A DNA stretch of 5,610 bases from an uncultured bacterium (GTDB lineage Bacteria; Patescibacteriota; Patescibacteriia; Patescibacteriales; Patescibacteriaceae). Below the pieces are notes generated by a model. It made no database searches. It saw only the letters and a list, made by a program, of their open reading frames with translations, and was not told the DNA's origin. The stretch is from the NCBI GenBank assembly GCA_937868555.1, contig CALMNI010000027.1, positions 1 through 5,610 of the forward strand. The letters run 5' to 3'. Positions 1-5,610 of this stretch are shown here, one piece after another. Within the stretch, counting starts at the first letter, position 1. Every line of letters begins with the position of its first letter. The translations under genes were made by a program, and so were the position numbers.

Positions 1-5
1 ATAAA

Positions 6-33
6 ATTATAAAATTTTCTACTTAGTTGCAAA
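6..33 (-). promoter_or_regulatory. Possible promoter at the mreB 3' end for an off-window gene
   Basis: On the minus strand, TATAAT (11-6), a perfect -10 consensus, follows TTTGCA (33-28, 4 of 6 against TTGACA) with a 16-base spacer. The -35-like element lies inside the last codons of mreB. If real, it would drive a leftward gene beyond the window, possibly another shape gene such as mreC, which often follows mreB. The tract is very AT-rich, so a chance match is quite possible. No hairpin-type terminator is seen between the mreB stop and the window edge. Confidence 0.3.
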
Positions 34-1026
34 AATACTGCGCTTATAGGAATCAAGGTTTTCTAATGCGATGCCAGTTCCTTTGGCAACGCACAATTGG
101 GCTTCATCAGCGACATAGGCAGGAACATCGGTTGTCCTATACAGCAACTGATCAAGATTGCGCAACTGCGAGCTGCCTCCTGATAGCACCATGCCCTTAT
201 CCATAATATCGGAAGAAAGTTCAGGCGGAGTATCGCGCAGAACGTTTTTTGCAGCTGCAATAATGGCCTCTAATTCATTTTGGATTGCTTCGGTAACATC
301 ATCGGAAGTCACAATAATATTCCGCGGCAAGCCCGTAATAATATCGCGTCCGCGGATTTCCATTGTCAATTTATCTTCCAGATATAAAGCGCTGCCGATA
401 TTTATTTTTATTTCTTCGGCAGTTCTCTCGCCAATAACTAAATTATATTTGCGACGTATGTAATCAATAATGGAGGAATCGAAACGATTGCCTCCAACGC
501 GAACAGAAGTGGAAGTTACAACTCCGCCCAAGGAAATAACGGCCATTTCCGAAGTGCCGCCGCCAATGTCAACAATCATATGGCCCGAAGCTGAACCAAT
601 GGGAATATCGGCTCCAATCGCTGCGGCCACCGGCTCTTTAATGATGTAAGCGGCTTTAGCTCCCGCGGCGATAGTAGCATCTATAACAGCGCGGCGCTCT
701 GTTGAAGTAATACCGGCTGGAACAGCAACCATTACTTCGGGACGGAATAAGCGTACTCCCGCCAGTGCCTTGTTAATGAAATAACGAAGCATTGCTTCGG
801 TAGTGTGATAATCGGCGATAACTCCATCTTTTAAAGGCTTAATCGCCATGATATTTCCCGGCGTGCGGCCGAGCATATCCTTAGCTTCATTTCCAACTGC
901 CAAAATTTTCTTATCTGTCATGGAAATTGCAACAACCGAGGGTTCATTAATAACAATTCCGCGGCGCGGGACATGCACCAAGGTATACGCTGTGCCAAGA
1001 TCGATGCCAATTCGTTTTATAAACAT
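19..1026 (-). CDS. mreB: MreB, rod-shape-determining bacterial actin
   Basis: MreB is an actin-fold ATPase that polymerises under the inner membrane and organises peptidoglycan synthesis. The 335-residue length is typical and the sequence is collinear with the family throughout. Visible motifs are phosphate loop 1 (IGIDLGTAYTLV, residues 6-17), the catalytic-type Glu131 in KEPVAAAIG, phosphate loop 2 (DIGGGTSE, 153-160), IGERTAEEIK (198-207) and the adenosine motif (GMVLSGGSSQLRNLD, 278-292). Leu93-Phe94 matches the hydrophobic membrane-insertion loop known from Thermotoga MreB. The ATG start gives the canonical N-terminus, with the phosphate loop near residue 6. No Shine-Dalgarno is seen upstream; the start lies 2 bases after the DUF4012 stop, so translational coupling is likely. 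Oddities are Tyr14 where Asn is usual (DLGTAN) and GGS where GGG is usual. The gene ends in TAG. MreC, MreD and RodA are not in the window. Plasmid actins are unlikely given the full set of MreB motifs. Confidence 0.97.
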   Translation of the reverse strand: MFIKRIGIDLGTAYTLVHVPRRGIVINEPSVVAISMTDKKILAVGNEAKDMLGRTPGNIMAIKPLKDGVIADYHTTEAMLRYFINKALAGVRLFRPEVMVAVPAGITSTERRAVIDATIAAGAKAAYIIKEPVAAAIGADIPIGSASGHMIVDIGGGTSEMAVISLGGVVTSTSVRVGGNRFDSSIIDYIRRKYNLVIGERTAEEIKINIGSALYLEDKLTMEIRGRDIITGLPRNIIVTSDDVTEAIQNELEAIIAAAKNVLRDTPPELSSDIMDKGMVLSGGSSQLRNLDQLLYRTTDVPAYVADEAQLCVAKGTGIALENLDSYKRSIFATK

Positions 1027-1028
1027 AG

Positions 1029-3014
1029 TTAAAAATTGATGAGGAAACTGCGGTCGATAGTTAAATCGCCTTGGCTCGTAAAGCGGCCGGGCTCAGGCGT
1101 CTTTGAATATAAGTTTGAAGGATTATAGGATTTTATCTCATTATTAAAGCGAACGTCAACTGACAAGGAAGTCGCTCCGCTCCCCGGCTGTTTTTGCACT
1201 AAAAGGCTATAGTTTTTATAGGTTTTCATATTTTCAGCCATGCGGCGGGGAAGCTTATATTGGAATACGAGCTGGCCGGTACTACGCAAAGGAATAATAA
1301 TATATGCCCCAAAATATGTTTTGCCAAGTTCATCACCCGAAGTAACGGATCCAGCAACCGCACCAGAACTTTTGATTAGCGTTGCCCCCTCAGGAACATA
1401 CAAGCGAGTATAGCTTTGATACCGGCTTGTCTTCCAGCTCGGTCCCCCGGGATTTGAATAACTAAGCGTTGCCGTTGCAATAAGATCGCCGGCGCTGTTG
1501 GGTTCAAGCGTATACGTAATATTCCGCTTCAACACTGCATCGGTCTTTAAAGCTCCCATGTTAGCGTCAACTGCCATGAGATAATCGCCCCAGGTATGCT
1601 CAACTTCTCCAGACCATTGCTGTTCGCGAATTATTTTTTCCAAAGCAGGATCTTTGGAATACAATAAAACGTTTTTCCTTGTCATTGTGTCTCCCACTAA
1701 ACGTATCATTTCCGGCCATCTGTCCAAGGGCAAATCAAGCAATTTTTCTTTCAGGGCTTTAGCGATGCCTCCTATTACTTCTTTGCGATGCCATGAGGGG
1801 ACACCTAGGCGTACAAAATCTTTTTCAACTTTATATTGAAGAAGATCAAGGAAATTTTCCGGCGTATACGTTTCATCTTCAAAAGTAATAGGTCCCGTCA
1901 ATGACATTAATTCGCTAATAAGCTGCGGCGTAATAGCAATAACTCCGTTAAAATTCTGTATATCATCCGGCTTATCCATGGCGCTATTCTCTAAGCGATA
2001 AAATTCAAGAATCTTTTCCGCTGATGTCGGCCAATCCGGCGACCAGTTGGCATCACGCAAATACCATTTGTCTACTAAATATTTTTTTATCGGTTCAGGC
2101 GGCGTAATCGAAACCTTATCTTTAACCGGCATATCAAGATGGTAAACATCATGCGTTTCAAAACGAGTAAAATCGCCATCCTTAGTTTGGATTATTCCAT
2201 AGGTGCCAATAAAGCCGCCGGTAGGCCTAAGCTCATCGCTATTTTGTAAAATAAATAAATAATTAGAAGTTTCAGGATATCCCAGCAGTGCCGGCAATAA
2301 TTGGGTTAGAGGCGAAGCGGCATCTAAGGTTTTTTTGCCATTGCTAATTTTTTCCTTAAGTTCTTGAATTTTTATATTCAGCGGCGGCAGCCAGCTAAAA
2401 GAACGTACCGCATCAATCTCTTTGTAGCTCGTATCAAGCGCTGCTTCAATGGCAACTAATTCTGCAGGTGCTTTATAAATTGTTGAAAGAATACGGCGCT
2501 TCTCTTCAACAGGCAACTTCGAGAAGCTAGTACCGCCATTAGTTCCAATGATTTCATGTAAGCCATACGCATAGGTCGTCCCGCGGCTCATTGCTTCAGA
2601 TAAAGCTTGTCCGCCCGCTGCTAAATGACGAGCATCCTTTTTATATGCAGCAATGAAAGGAATATATTGCAAGGGTCCAATGGAAATTTTATCGAGCTGC
2701 TCACCAGCCGCCTTAAAAGCGATTACCGCTTCTTTCGCGTTTTCACTTGCCTTGAGAAGATCGCCAGACTGCGCGACGAATAAGCCTTGCTCCAAGCTTT
2801 TTTTTCCTTGAATTACGCCCTTAGAAATCGCTCCCAAATGATTGAGGTTAAAAGCGATAAGTCCCAAACCGACAATTAAAAATCCGAGGATAACAAAAAA
2901 AAGCGTTTTAAGGAAACGTAGCCAACGCGGGTTTTTTGTTGTTTTTCGTAAGTATCCCCTATCCTGTTTAAGATTCGAAGATTCTGACTGATAATTGGGC
3001 AATAAATTAGTCAT
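1029..3014 (-). CDS. DUF4012 membrane-anchored extracytoplasmic protein
   Basis: This is a 661-residue DUF4012-family protein of unproven function. Residues 1-36 are polar and basic (RKTTKNPRWLRFLK), followed by one membrane segment at about 37-56, so the remainder should lie outside the cytoplasm (positive-inside rule). Residues 62-110 look helical or coiled-coil. The family hallmark is QNSDELRPTGGFIGTYG (257-273). It is followed by DANWSPDWPTSAEKILEFYR (321-340), NGVIAITPQLISELMSLTGP (356-375) and a basic helix around 409-426. Residues 496-660 alternate in a beta-sandwich style and probably form an Ig-like C-terminal domain. The start is well fixed: an in-frame TAA at 3039-3041 lies upstream and no other start codon intervenes. 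No Shine-Dalgarno is present, and a promoter sits directly upstream. In CPR and Actinobacteria, DUF4012 proteins are often linked to surface polysaccharide genes (general knowledge). A role in envelope polymer attachment with MreB is inference. The family call is strong; the function is open. Confidence 0.9.
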   Translation of the reverse strand: MTNLLPNYQSESSNLKQDRGYLRKTTKNPRWLRFLKTLFFVILGFLIVGLGLIAFNLNHLGAISKGVIQGKKSLEQGLFVAQSGDLLKASENAKEAVIAFKAAGEQLDKISIGPLQYIPFIAAYKKDARHLAAGGQALSEAMSRGTTYAYGLHEIIGTNGGTSFSKLPVEEKRRILSTIYKAPAELVAIEAALDTSYKEIDAVRSFSWLPPLNIKIQELKEKISNGKKTLDAASPLTQLLPALLGYPETSNYLFILQNSDELRPTGGFIGTYGIIQTKDGDFTRFETHDVYHLDMPVKDKVSITPPEPIKKYLVDKWYLRDANWSPDWPTSAEKILEFYRLENSAMDKPDDIQNFNGVIAITPQLISELMSLTGPITFEDETYTPENFLDLLQYKVEKDFVRLGVPSWHRKEVIGGIAKALKEKLLDLPLDRWPEMIRLVGDTMTRKNVLLYSKDPALEKIIREQQWSGEVEHTWGDYLMAVDANMGALKTDAVLKRNITYTLEPNSAGDLIATATLSYSNPGGPSWKTSRYQSYTRLYVPEGATLIKSSGAVAGSVTSGDELGKTYFGAYIIIPLRSTGQLVFQYKLPRRMAENMKTYKNYSLLVQKQPGSGATSLSVDVRFNNEIKSYNPSNLYSKTPEPGRFTSQGDLTIDRSFLINF

Positions 3015-3024
3015 AGATACCGAT

Positions 3025-3053
3025 AGTATAGCATAGTCTTATTAAGGGCCCAA
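3025..3053 (-). promoter_or_regulatory. Extended -10 promoter for DUF4012-mreB
   Basis: Read on the minus strand, the 48-base gap between the second permease and the DUF4012 gene contains TTGGGC (3053-3048), a 17-base spacer, then TATACT (3030-3025). TATACT matches the TATAAT consensus at 5 of 6 positions. The TGC just before it (3033-3031) makes an extended -10 element, TGnTATACT, which can compensate for the weak -35 (3 of 6 against TTGACA). Ten bases separate the -10 from the ATG. Transcription would therefore start within a few bases of the start codon, giving a leaderless or near-leaderless mRNA, consistent with the absence of a Shine-Dalgarno. It is the best promoter candidate between the genes and suggests DUF4012-mreB can be transcribed separately from the permeases. 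Confidence 0.6.
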
Positions 3054-3062
3054 TGTACGTAT

Positions 3063-4325
3063 TTACTCGGTTCGCAAAGCTTCGATAGGATCAAGCTTGG
3101 CGGCTGCACGGGCTGGCGTAACGCCAAAAACCACTCCGAAGACCAGGCTAAAGGTGAAAGCAACAACATAGGCCTGCAAGGGCACGGCAAAAACCCAATT
3201 AAAGCCCAAGAAATTTTTTGCCACAAAAGAAATAAGAAATGAAATAAGAGTTCCTATGGCGCTGCCAACGATTCCTCCTAACAAGGTAATCAAAACCGCT
3301 TCAACTAAAAATTGCTTAAGAATATCGCCTCGCGTTGCCCCTACAGCCTTGCGCAAGCCTATTTCCATTGTTCGCTCCGTAACCGCGACATACATAATAT
3401 TCATAATCCCAACGCCGCCAACAACTAAAGAAATCGCAACAATGGCGAGCAACAAGAACGTCAAAGCATTTGTAATAGTATCGAGCGTCGCCATTGACTC
3501 TTCCATTGTTGTAACGCGAAAATCATCTTTAATCGGATCGGTAATTTCATGCCGTTCCCGCATAGTATATTTAATGTCCTCAGCCGTAGCGGCCGCTCCC
3601 TTTACATCAGCAAGCTGATGCACCATATAAGAAATATAATCCGTTCCCATGAGTTTTTTCTGCAGTGTTCGAATAGGCACGTAAATATAATCATCAAAAT
3701 TCATAAACATGACTGCTCCTCGTGGTGCCATGACGCCAATAACCGTAAAACGTTCGTTGCGCAATTTCACCGACTTGCCAATAGCGTCGCTATCGCCGAA
3801 TAATTTCTCTTTCATTCCCTGACCTATAACAGCGACGGGAGATAAGCTCTTATCTTCCGCCTCGGTAAAAAATCTTCCCTCGGCTATTGTTGAACCGGCA
3901 TCAATATCGATGTAGGCCGCGCTTGTCCCTAAAATAAAAGCACGGCGCAACTCGTTTCCGTAACTTGCTTGCTCTTGCGATAAGACAGCGCCATAGCCGC
4001 TAATAAGGTTTGGCAGTTTTTTTACCGCCTCCATATCGTCAACGGTCATGGTCGTAACTTGCACGCCTGAAGCCTGAGCGTTGCCTGATTGATTATCACC
4101 GGCCGAGCCTGTTTTATTGGAAGGGACTTTTATTTCCGTTATTACTGTATCAGTTCCGAAAGACTCGACTTGTCCTAATACTAATCCCCGTATTCCCTCT
4201 CCGGCGGAATACACAATAATAACCGTCATAATGCCTATGACTAGTCCGAGCAAGGTTAAAACCGTGCGCATTTTGTTAGCGCGCATGAGTTTTAGAGAAG
4301 TTTTAATTGAAGATAGGATAGTCAT
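3063..4325 (-). CDS. MacB/FtsX-family ABC transporter permease (second of tandem pair)
   Basis: This is an ABC-type permease of the MacB/FtsX type (type VII exporter fold, a mechanotransmission family). One N-terminal membrane helix (about 21-42, after the basic LMRANKMR) is followed by an extracytoplasmic MacB-type core domain (about 45-280). That domain includes ILGTSAAYIDIDAG (131-144) and GRFFTEAED (150-158). The FtsX domain follows, with helices near 284-311, 338-369 and 383-405. The signatures GGVGIMNIMYVAVTERTMEIG (303-323), LRKAVGA (324-330) and KLDPIEALR (410-418) are intact. It has no ATPase domain, unlike E. coli MacB, so it must use a separate ATP-binding subunit. A Ser/Asn/Gly-rich stretch at 69-88 is probably a flexible loop. 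The ATG lies 9 bases after the upstream permease stop, in the same frame, with no clear Shine-Dalgarno. The substrate cannot be told from sequence; antimicrobial peptide, lipoprotein or signal export are all possible. Confidence 0.93.
   Translation of the reverse strand: MTILSSIKTSLKLMRANKMRTVLTLLGLVIGIMTVIIVYSAGEGIRGLVLGQVESFGTDTVITEIKVPSNKTGSAGDNQSGNAQASGVQVTTMTVDDMEAVKKLPNLISGYGAVLSQEQASYGNELRRAFILGTSAAYIDIDAGSTIAEGRFFTEAEDKSLSPVAVIGQGMKEKLFGDSDAIGKSVKLRNERFTVIGVMAPRGAVMFMNFDDYIYVPIRTLQKKLMGTDYISYMVHQLADVKGAAATAEDIKYTMRERHEITDPIKDDFRVTTMEESMATLDTITNALTFLLLAIVAISLVVGGVGIMNIMYVAVTERTMEIGLRKAVGATRGDILKQFLVEAVLITLLGGIVGSAIGTLISFLISFVAKNFLGFNWVFAVPLQAYVVAFTFSLVFGVVFGVTPARAAAKLDPIEALRTE
3294..3314 (-). 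repeat. 21-base direct repeat, copy in the second permease
   Basis: This 21-base stretch is identical to 4563-4583 in the neighbouring permease. Both copies encode QFLVEAV at the start of the third membrane helix of the FtsX domain. Another identical run, ATAGGATCAAGCTT on the plus strand, is at 3085-3098 and 4357-4370 and encodes the KLDPIEA region. The identity fits shared descent of the two genes under protein constraint and common codon choice; it is not a mobile-element repeat. Confidence 0.7.
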
Positions 4326-4334
4326 GGTTGATTT

Positions 4335-5597
4335 TTATTCGTAGCGCAAGGCTTCAATAGGATCAAGCTTACTGGCTTTAGCTGCCGGGTACAGTCCAAA
4401 AACAAGTCCGACAGCAATAGAGACCGTAACCGCTAAAAGAATAGCGGATAAAGAAAAGCTAAAAGGCCAGCTATACCCGAGCTGCCGGGCGACTAAAGCA
4501 ATTAACACTGACAGTAATTCGCCGACAATGATTCCAAAAATTCCCCCTGAAACAGTAATTGCAACCGCTTCAACTAAAAATTGAGCCATAATATCAAAAC
4601 GGCGGGCTCCTACGGCTTGCCGCAGGCCGATTTCACGCGTTCGCTCAACAACGCGTATAAGCATGATGTTCATAATTCCAATACCGCCCACTAAAAGCGA
4701 CAAGGCCGCCATGGCCGCTAAAAAGAATTTTAAGCCGTCTGTAATCGAAGTTAAAATATTCAAAGCATCGCGCGCACTGCGCACTGAAAAATCATCGCTA
4801 TCGCCGCTTTGATCGGTTATGTTGTGCCGTTCCCGGAGCGTCATTTCAATATCTTGCACCGTCTGGTCAATATTTTCTTCGGAATCAACTTTAGCGCGCA
4901 GCAGTCCAAGATGGCGAACCCCGGCGATAGTTCGCTGCATGGTCGAGATGGGCAAAAAAACCTGATCATCATAATTTTGAAAAGCAACCGTCCCCCGCTC
5001 CGTCATTACACCGATAACGGTATATCCCGAATTCTTAAGGCGTATTGTTTGTCCTATGGGATCGCTTTGCCCAAAAAGCTCATCTTTGACGGTGCTCCCA
5101 AGAACAACTACGCGCGCCAAGCCGGTTTCTTCCTCACGCGTAAAAAAACGGCCACTCGCGATTTCTCCACCCTCAACATTTATATAATCAGCGCTCGTCC
5201 CGCTCAAATTCGTATCGTATTTTTGATCGCGCCAGGAAAGAGTGCCGACGCCGCGCGTAAAGGGCGCAACAGCGACTATATGCGGAGCATTGCTTTTCTT
5301 ACGCAGTGCCTCAGCATCGTCCAAGGTTAAGGTTGTTATAGAAACCCCCATGACTGAAGCCGGCGGACCATTTTTTTCAGATTTTCCAGGTAAAACGCCG
5401 ACAAGATTGGCGCCAAAGGTCTGCACTTGAGAAAGAATAAGTGACTGAGCGCCCGCGCCTATGGCCATAATAATTATCACCGCGGCTACGCCAATAATGA
5501 GGCCGAGCATGGTTAAAATGCTGCGGCGGCGGCTGGCATTAAGCGCCCTAAAAGCGCCTTTTAATGATTCGATGTAATATGATACATTCACAAACAA
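4335..5597 (-). CDS. MacB/FtsX-family ABC transporter permease (first of tandem pair; start uncertain)
   Basis: This permease is a paralogue of the one downstream and has the same plan. Helix 1 is at about 27-48 after the basic ASRRRS, followed by an extracytoplasmic core domain (about 50-285, with LSGTSADYINVEGG at 131-144 and GRFFTREEE at 149-157). Three FtsX-domain helices lie near 288-312, 340-370 and 383-403. The motifs GGIGIMNIMLIRVVERTREIG (304-324), LRQAVGA (325-331) and KLDPIEALR (410-418) are intact, and no ATPase is fused. The listed start is TTG at 5595-5597. GTG at 5589-5591 is an alternative, and the frame stays open to the window edge, so the true start may lie outside. No Shine-Dalgarno is visible. 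The gene is complete at its C-terminus (TAA). Together the two permeases could form a heterodimer driven by an off-window MacB/LolD-like ATPase; that partner is inferred, not seen. Confidence 0.92.
   Translation of the reverse strand: MFVNVSYYIESLKGAFRALNASRRRSILTMLGLIIGVAAVIIIMAIGAGAQSLILSQVQTFGANLVGVLPGKSEKNGPPASVMGVSITTLTLDDAEALRKKSNAPHIVAVAPFTRGVGTLSWRDQKYDTNLSGTSADYINVEGGEIASGRFFTREEETGLARVVVLGSTVKDELFGQSDPIGQTIRLKNSGYTVIGVMTERGTVAFQNYDDQVFLPISTMQRTIAGVRHLGLLRAKVDSEENIDQTVQDIEMTLRERHNITDQSGDSDDFSVRSARDALNILTSITDGLKFFLAAMAALSLLVGGIGIMNIMLIRVVERTREIGLRQAVGARRFDIMAQFLVEAVAITVSGGIFGIIVGELLSVLIALVARQLGYSWPFSFSLSAILLAVTVSIAVGLVFGLYPAAKASKLDPIEALRYE
4563..4583 (-). repeat. 21-base direct repeat, copy in the first permease
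   Basis: This is the partner of the identical 21-base run at 3294-3314, in the homologous codons of the upstream permease. The two copies lie 1269 bases apart, close to one gene length plus the spacer. They are therefore in register and could in principle pair during recombination between the two genes. Confidence 0.7.
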
Positions 5598-5598
5598 T

Positions 5599-5604
5599 TT
5601 TATA
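5599..5604 (-). promoter_or_regulatory. Possible -10 element before the first permease
   Basis: Minus-strand TATAAA (5 of 6 against TATAAT) lies immediately upstream of the proposed TTG start and 8 bases before the GTG at 5591. If it is a real -10 element, transcription would begin near the GTG, excluding the TTG and giving another leaderless start. The -35 region would lie outside the window, and the tract is AT-rich, so support is weak. The alternative is that this is simply the 5' part of a longer permease gene. Confidence 0.2.
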
Positions 5605-5610
5605 ATTTTT

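Noticed and set aside
158..463. 101-codon plus-strand frame within mreB
   Set aside because: It is antisense to conserved MreB motifs, with no domain or supporting start signal.
2798..2805. Run of eight A on the coding strand in the DUF4012 gene, a possible slippage site
   Set aside because: The reading frame continues normally through it for about 590 more codons with all family motifs, and no useful alternative product was identified. A second eight-base run at 2895-2902 is likewise uninterrupted coding.
3045..3050. GGGCCC palindrome after the second permease, as a possible terminator
   Set aside because: It is a six-base palindrome with no loop, no extended stem and no following T-run on the minus strand; it overlaps the proposed -35 element.
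3011..3226. 71-codon minus-strand frame across the permease end and the DUF4012 gap
   Set aside because: It is out of frame with the conserved permease C-terminus and runs through the promoter region; no family resemblance is seen.
3256..3803. Two overlapping plus-strand frames (120 and 84 codons) inside the second permease
   Set aside because: Both are antisense to intact FtsX-domain and core-domain motifs and look like chance open frames.
4772..4785. Tandem GCGCACT repeat of two 7-base units
   Set aside because: There are only two units, within coding sequence for the permease core domain; no sign of function.
4809..5330. 173-codon open frame on the plus strand
   Set aside because: It lies fully antisense inside the first permease, which has strong family motifs. 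The translation shows no recognisable domain, so it is a shadow frame.
1..5610. UGA recoding as in some CPR lineages
   Set aside because: All four genes are full length without in-frame TGA and end at TAA or TAG, so nothing supports an alternative code.

Overview
The window is a compact bacterial segment in which every gene lies on the minus strand and almost every base codes. In transcription order (right to left) it holds two tandem MacB/FtsX-type ABC transporter permeases of 420 residues each, a 661-residue membrane-anchored DUF4012 protein, and a 335-residue MreB cell-shape actin. Gene gaps are 9, 48 and 2 bases. No RNA genes, insertion sequences, CRISPR arrays or integration sites are visible.

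The source is probably a Candidate Phyla Radiation / Patescibacteria genome (Parcubacteria-like). This is an inference from the DUF4012 protein, the split MacB permeases with no fused ATPase, the mid-40s GC content judged by eye, the tight packing and the lack of clear Shine-Dalgarno sequences. All four genes read cleanly in the standard code and end in TAA or TAG, so there is no sign of UGA recoding.

Region 3063-5597 encodes the permease pair. They are paralogues that share the FtsX motifs and the C-terminal LDPIEALR signature. Only one stop codon and three sense codons separate them, in the same reading frame. Neither carries an ATPase domain, so a separate MacB/LolD-type ATP-binding protein is expected, probably beyond the right edge. 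The start of the first permease is uncertain because its frame is open to the window edge.

The only sizeable gap, 3015-3062, contains a convincing extended -10 promoter. It lies so close to the DUF4012 start codon that the mRNA would be leaderless or nearly so. DUF4012 and mreB probably form one transcription unit from this promoter, with termination and re-initiation across a 2-base gap.

Together the genes look like a cell-envelope locus: a two-permease ABC exporter or envelope-remodelling system, an anchored extracytoplasmic protein, and the cytoskeletal organiser of wall growth. The most interesting idea is that the core of the DUF4012 protein follows the motif order of LytR-CpsA-Psr glycopolymer transferases. 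That would make its link with MreB functionally sensible, but it remains a hypothesis.
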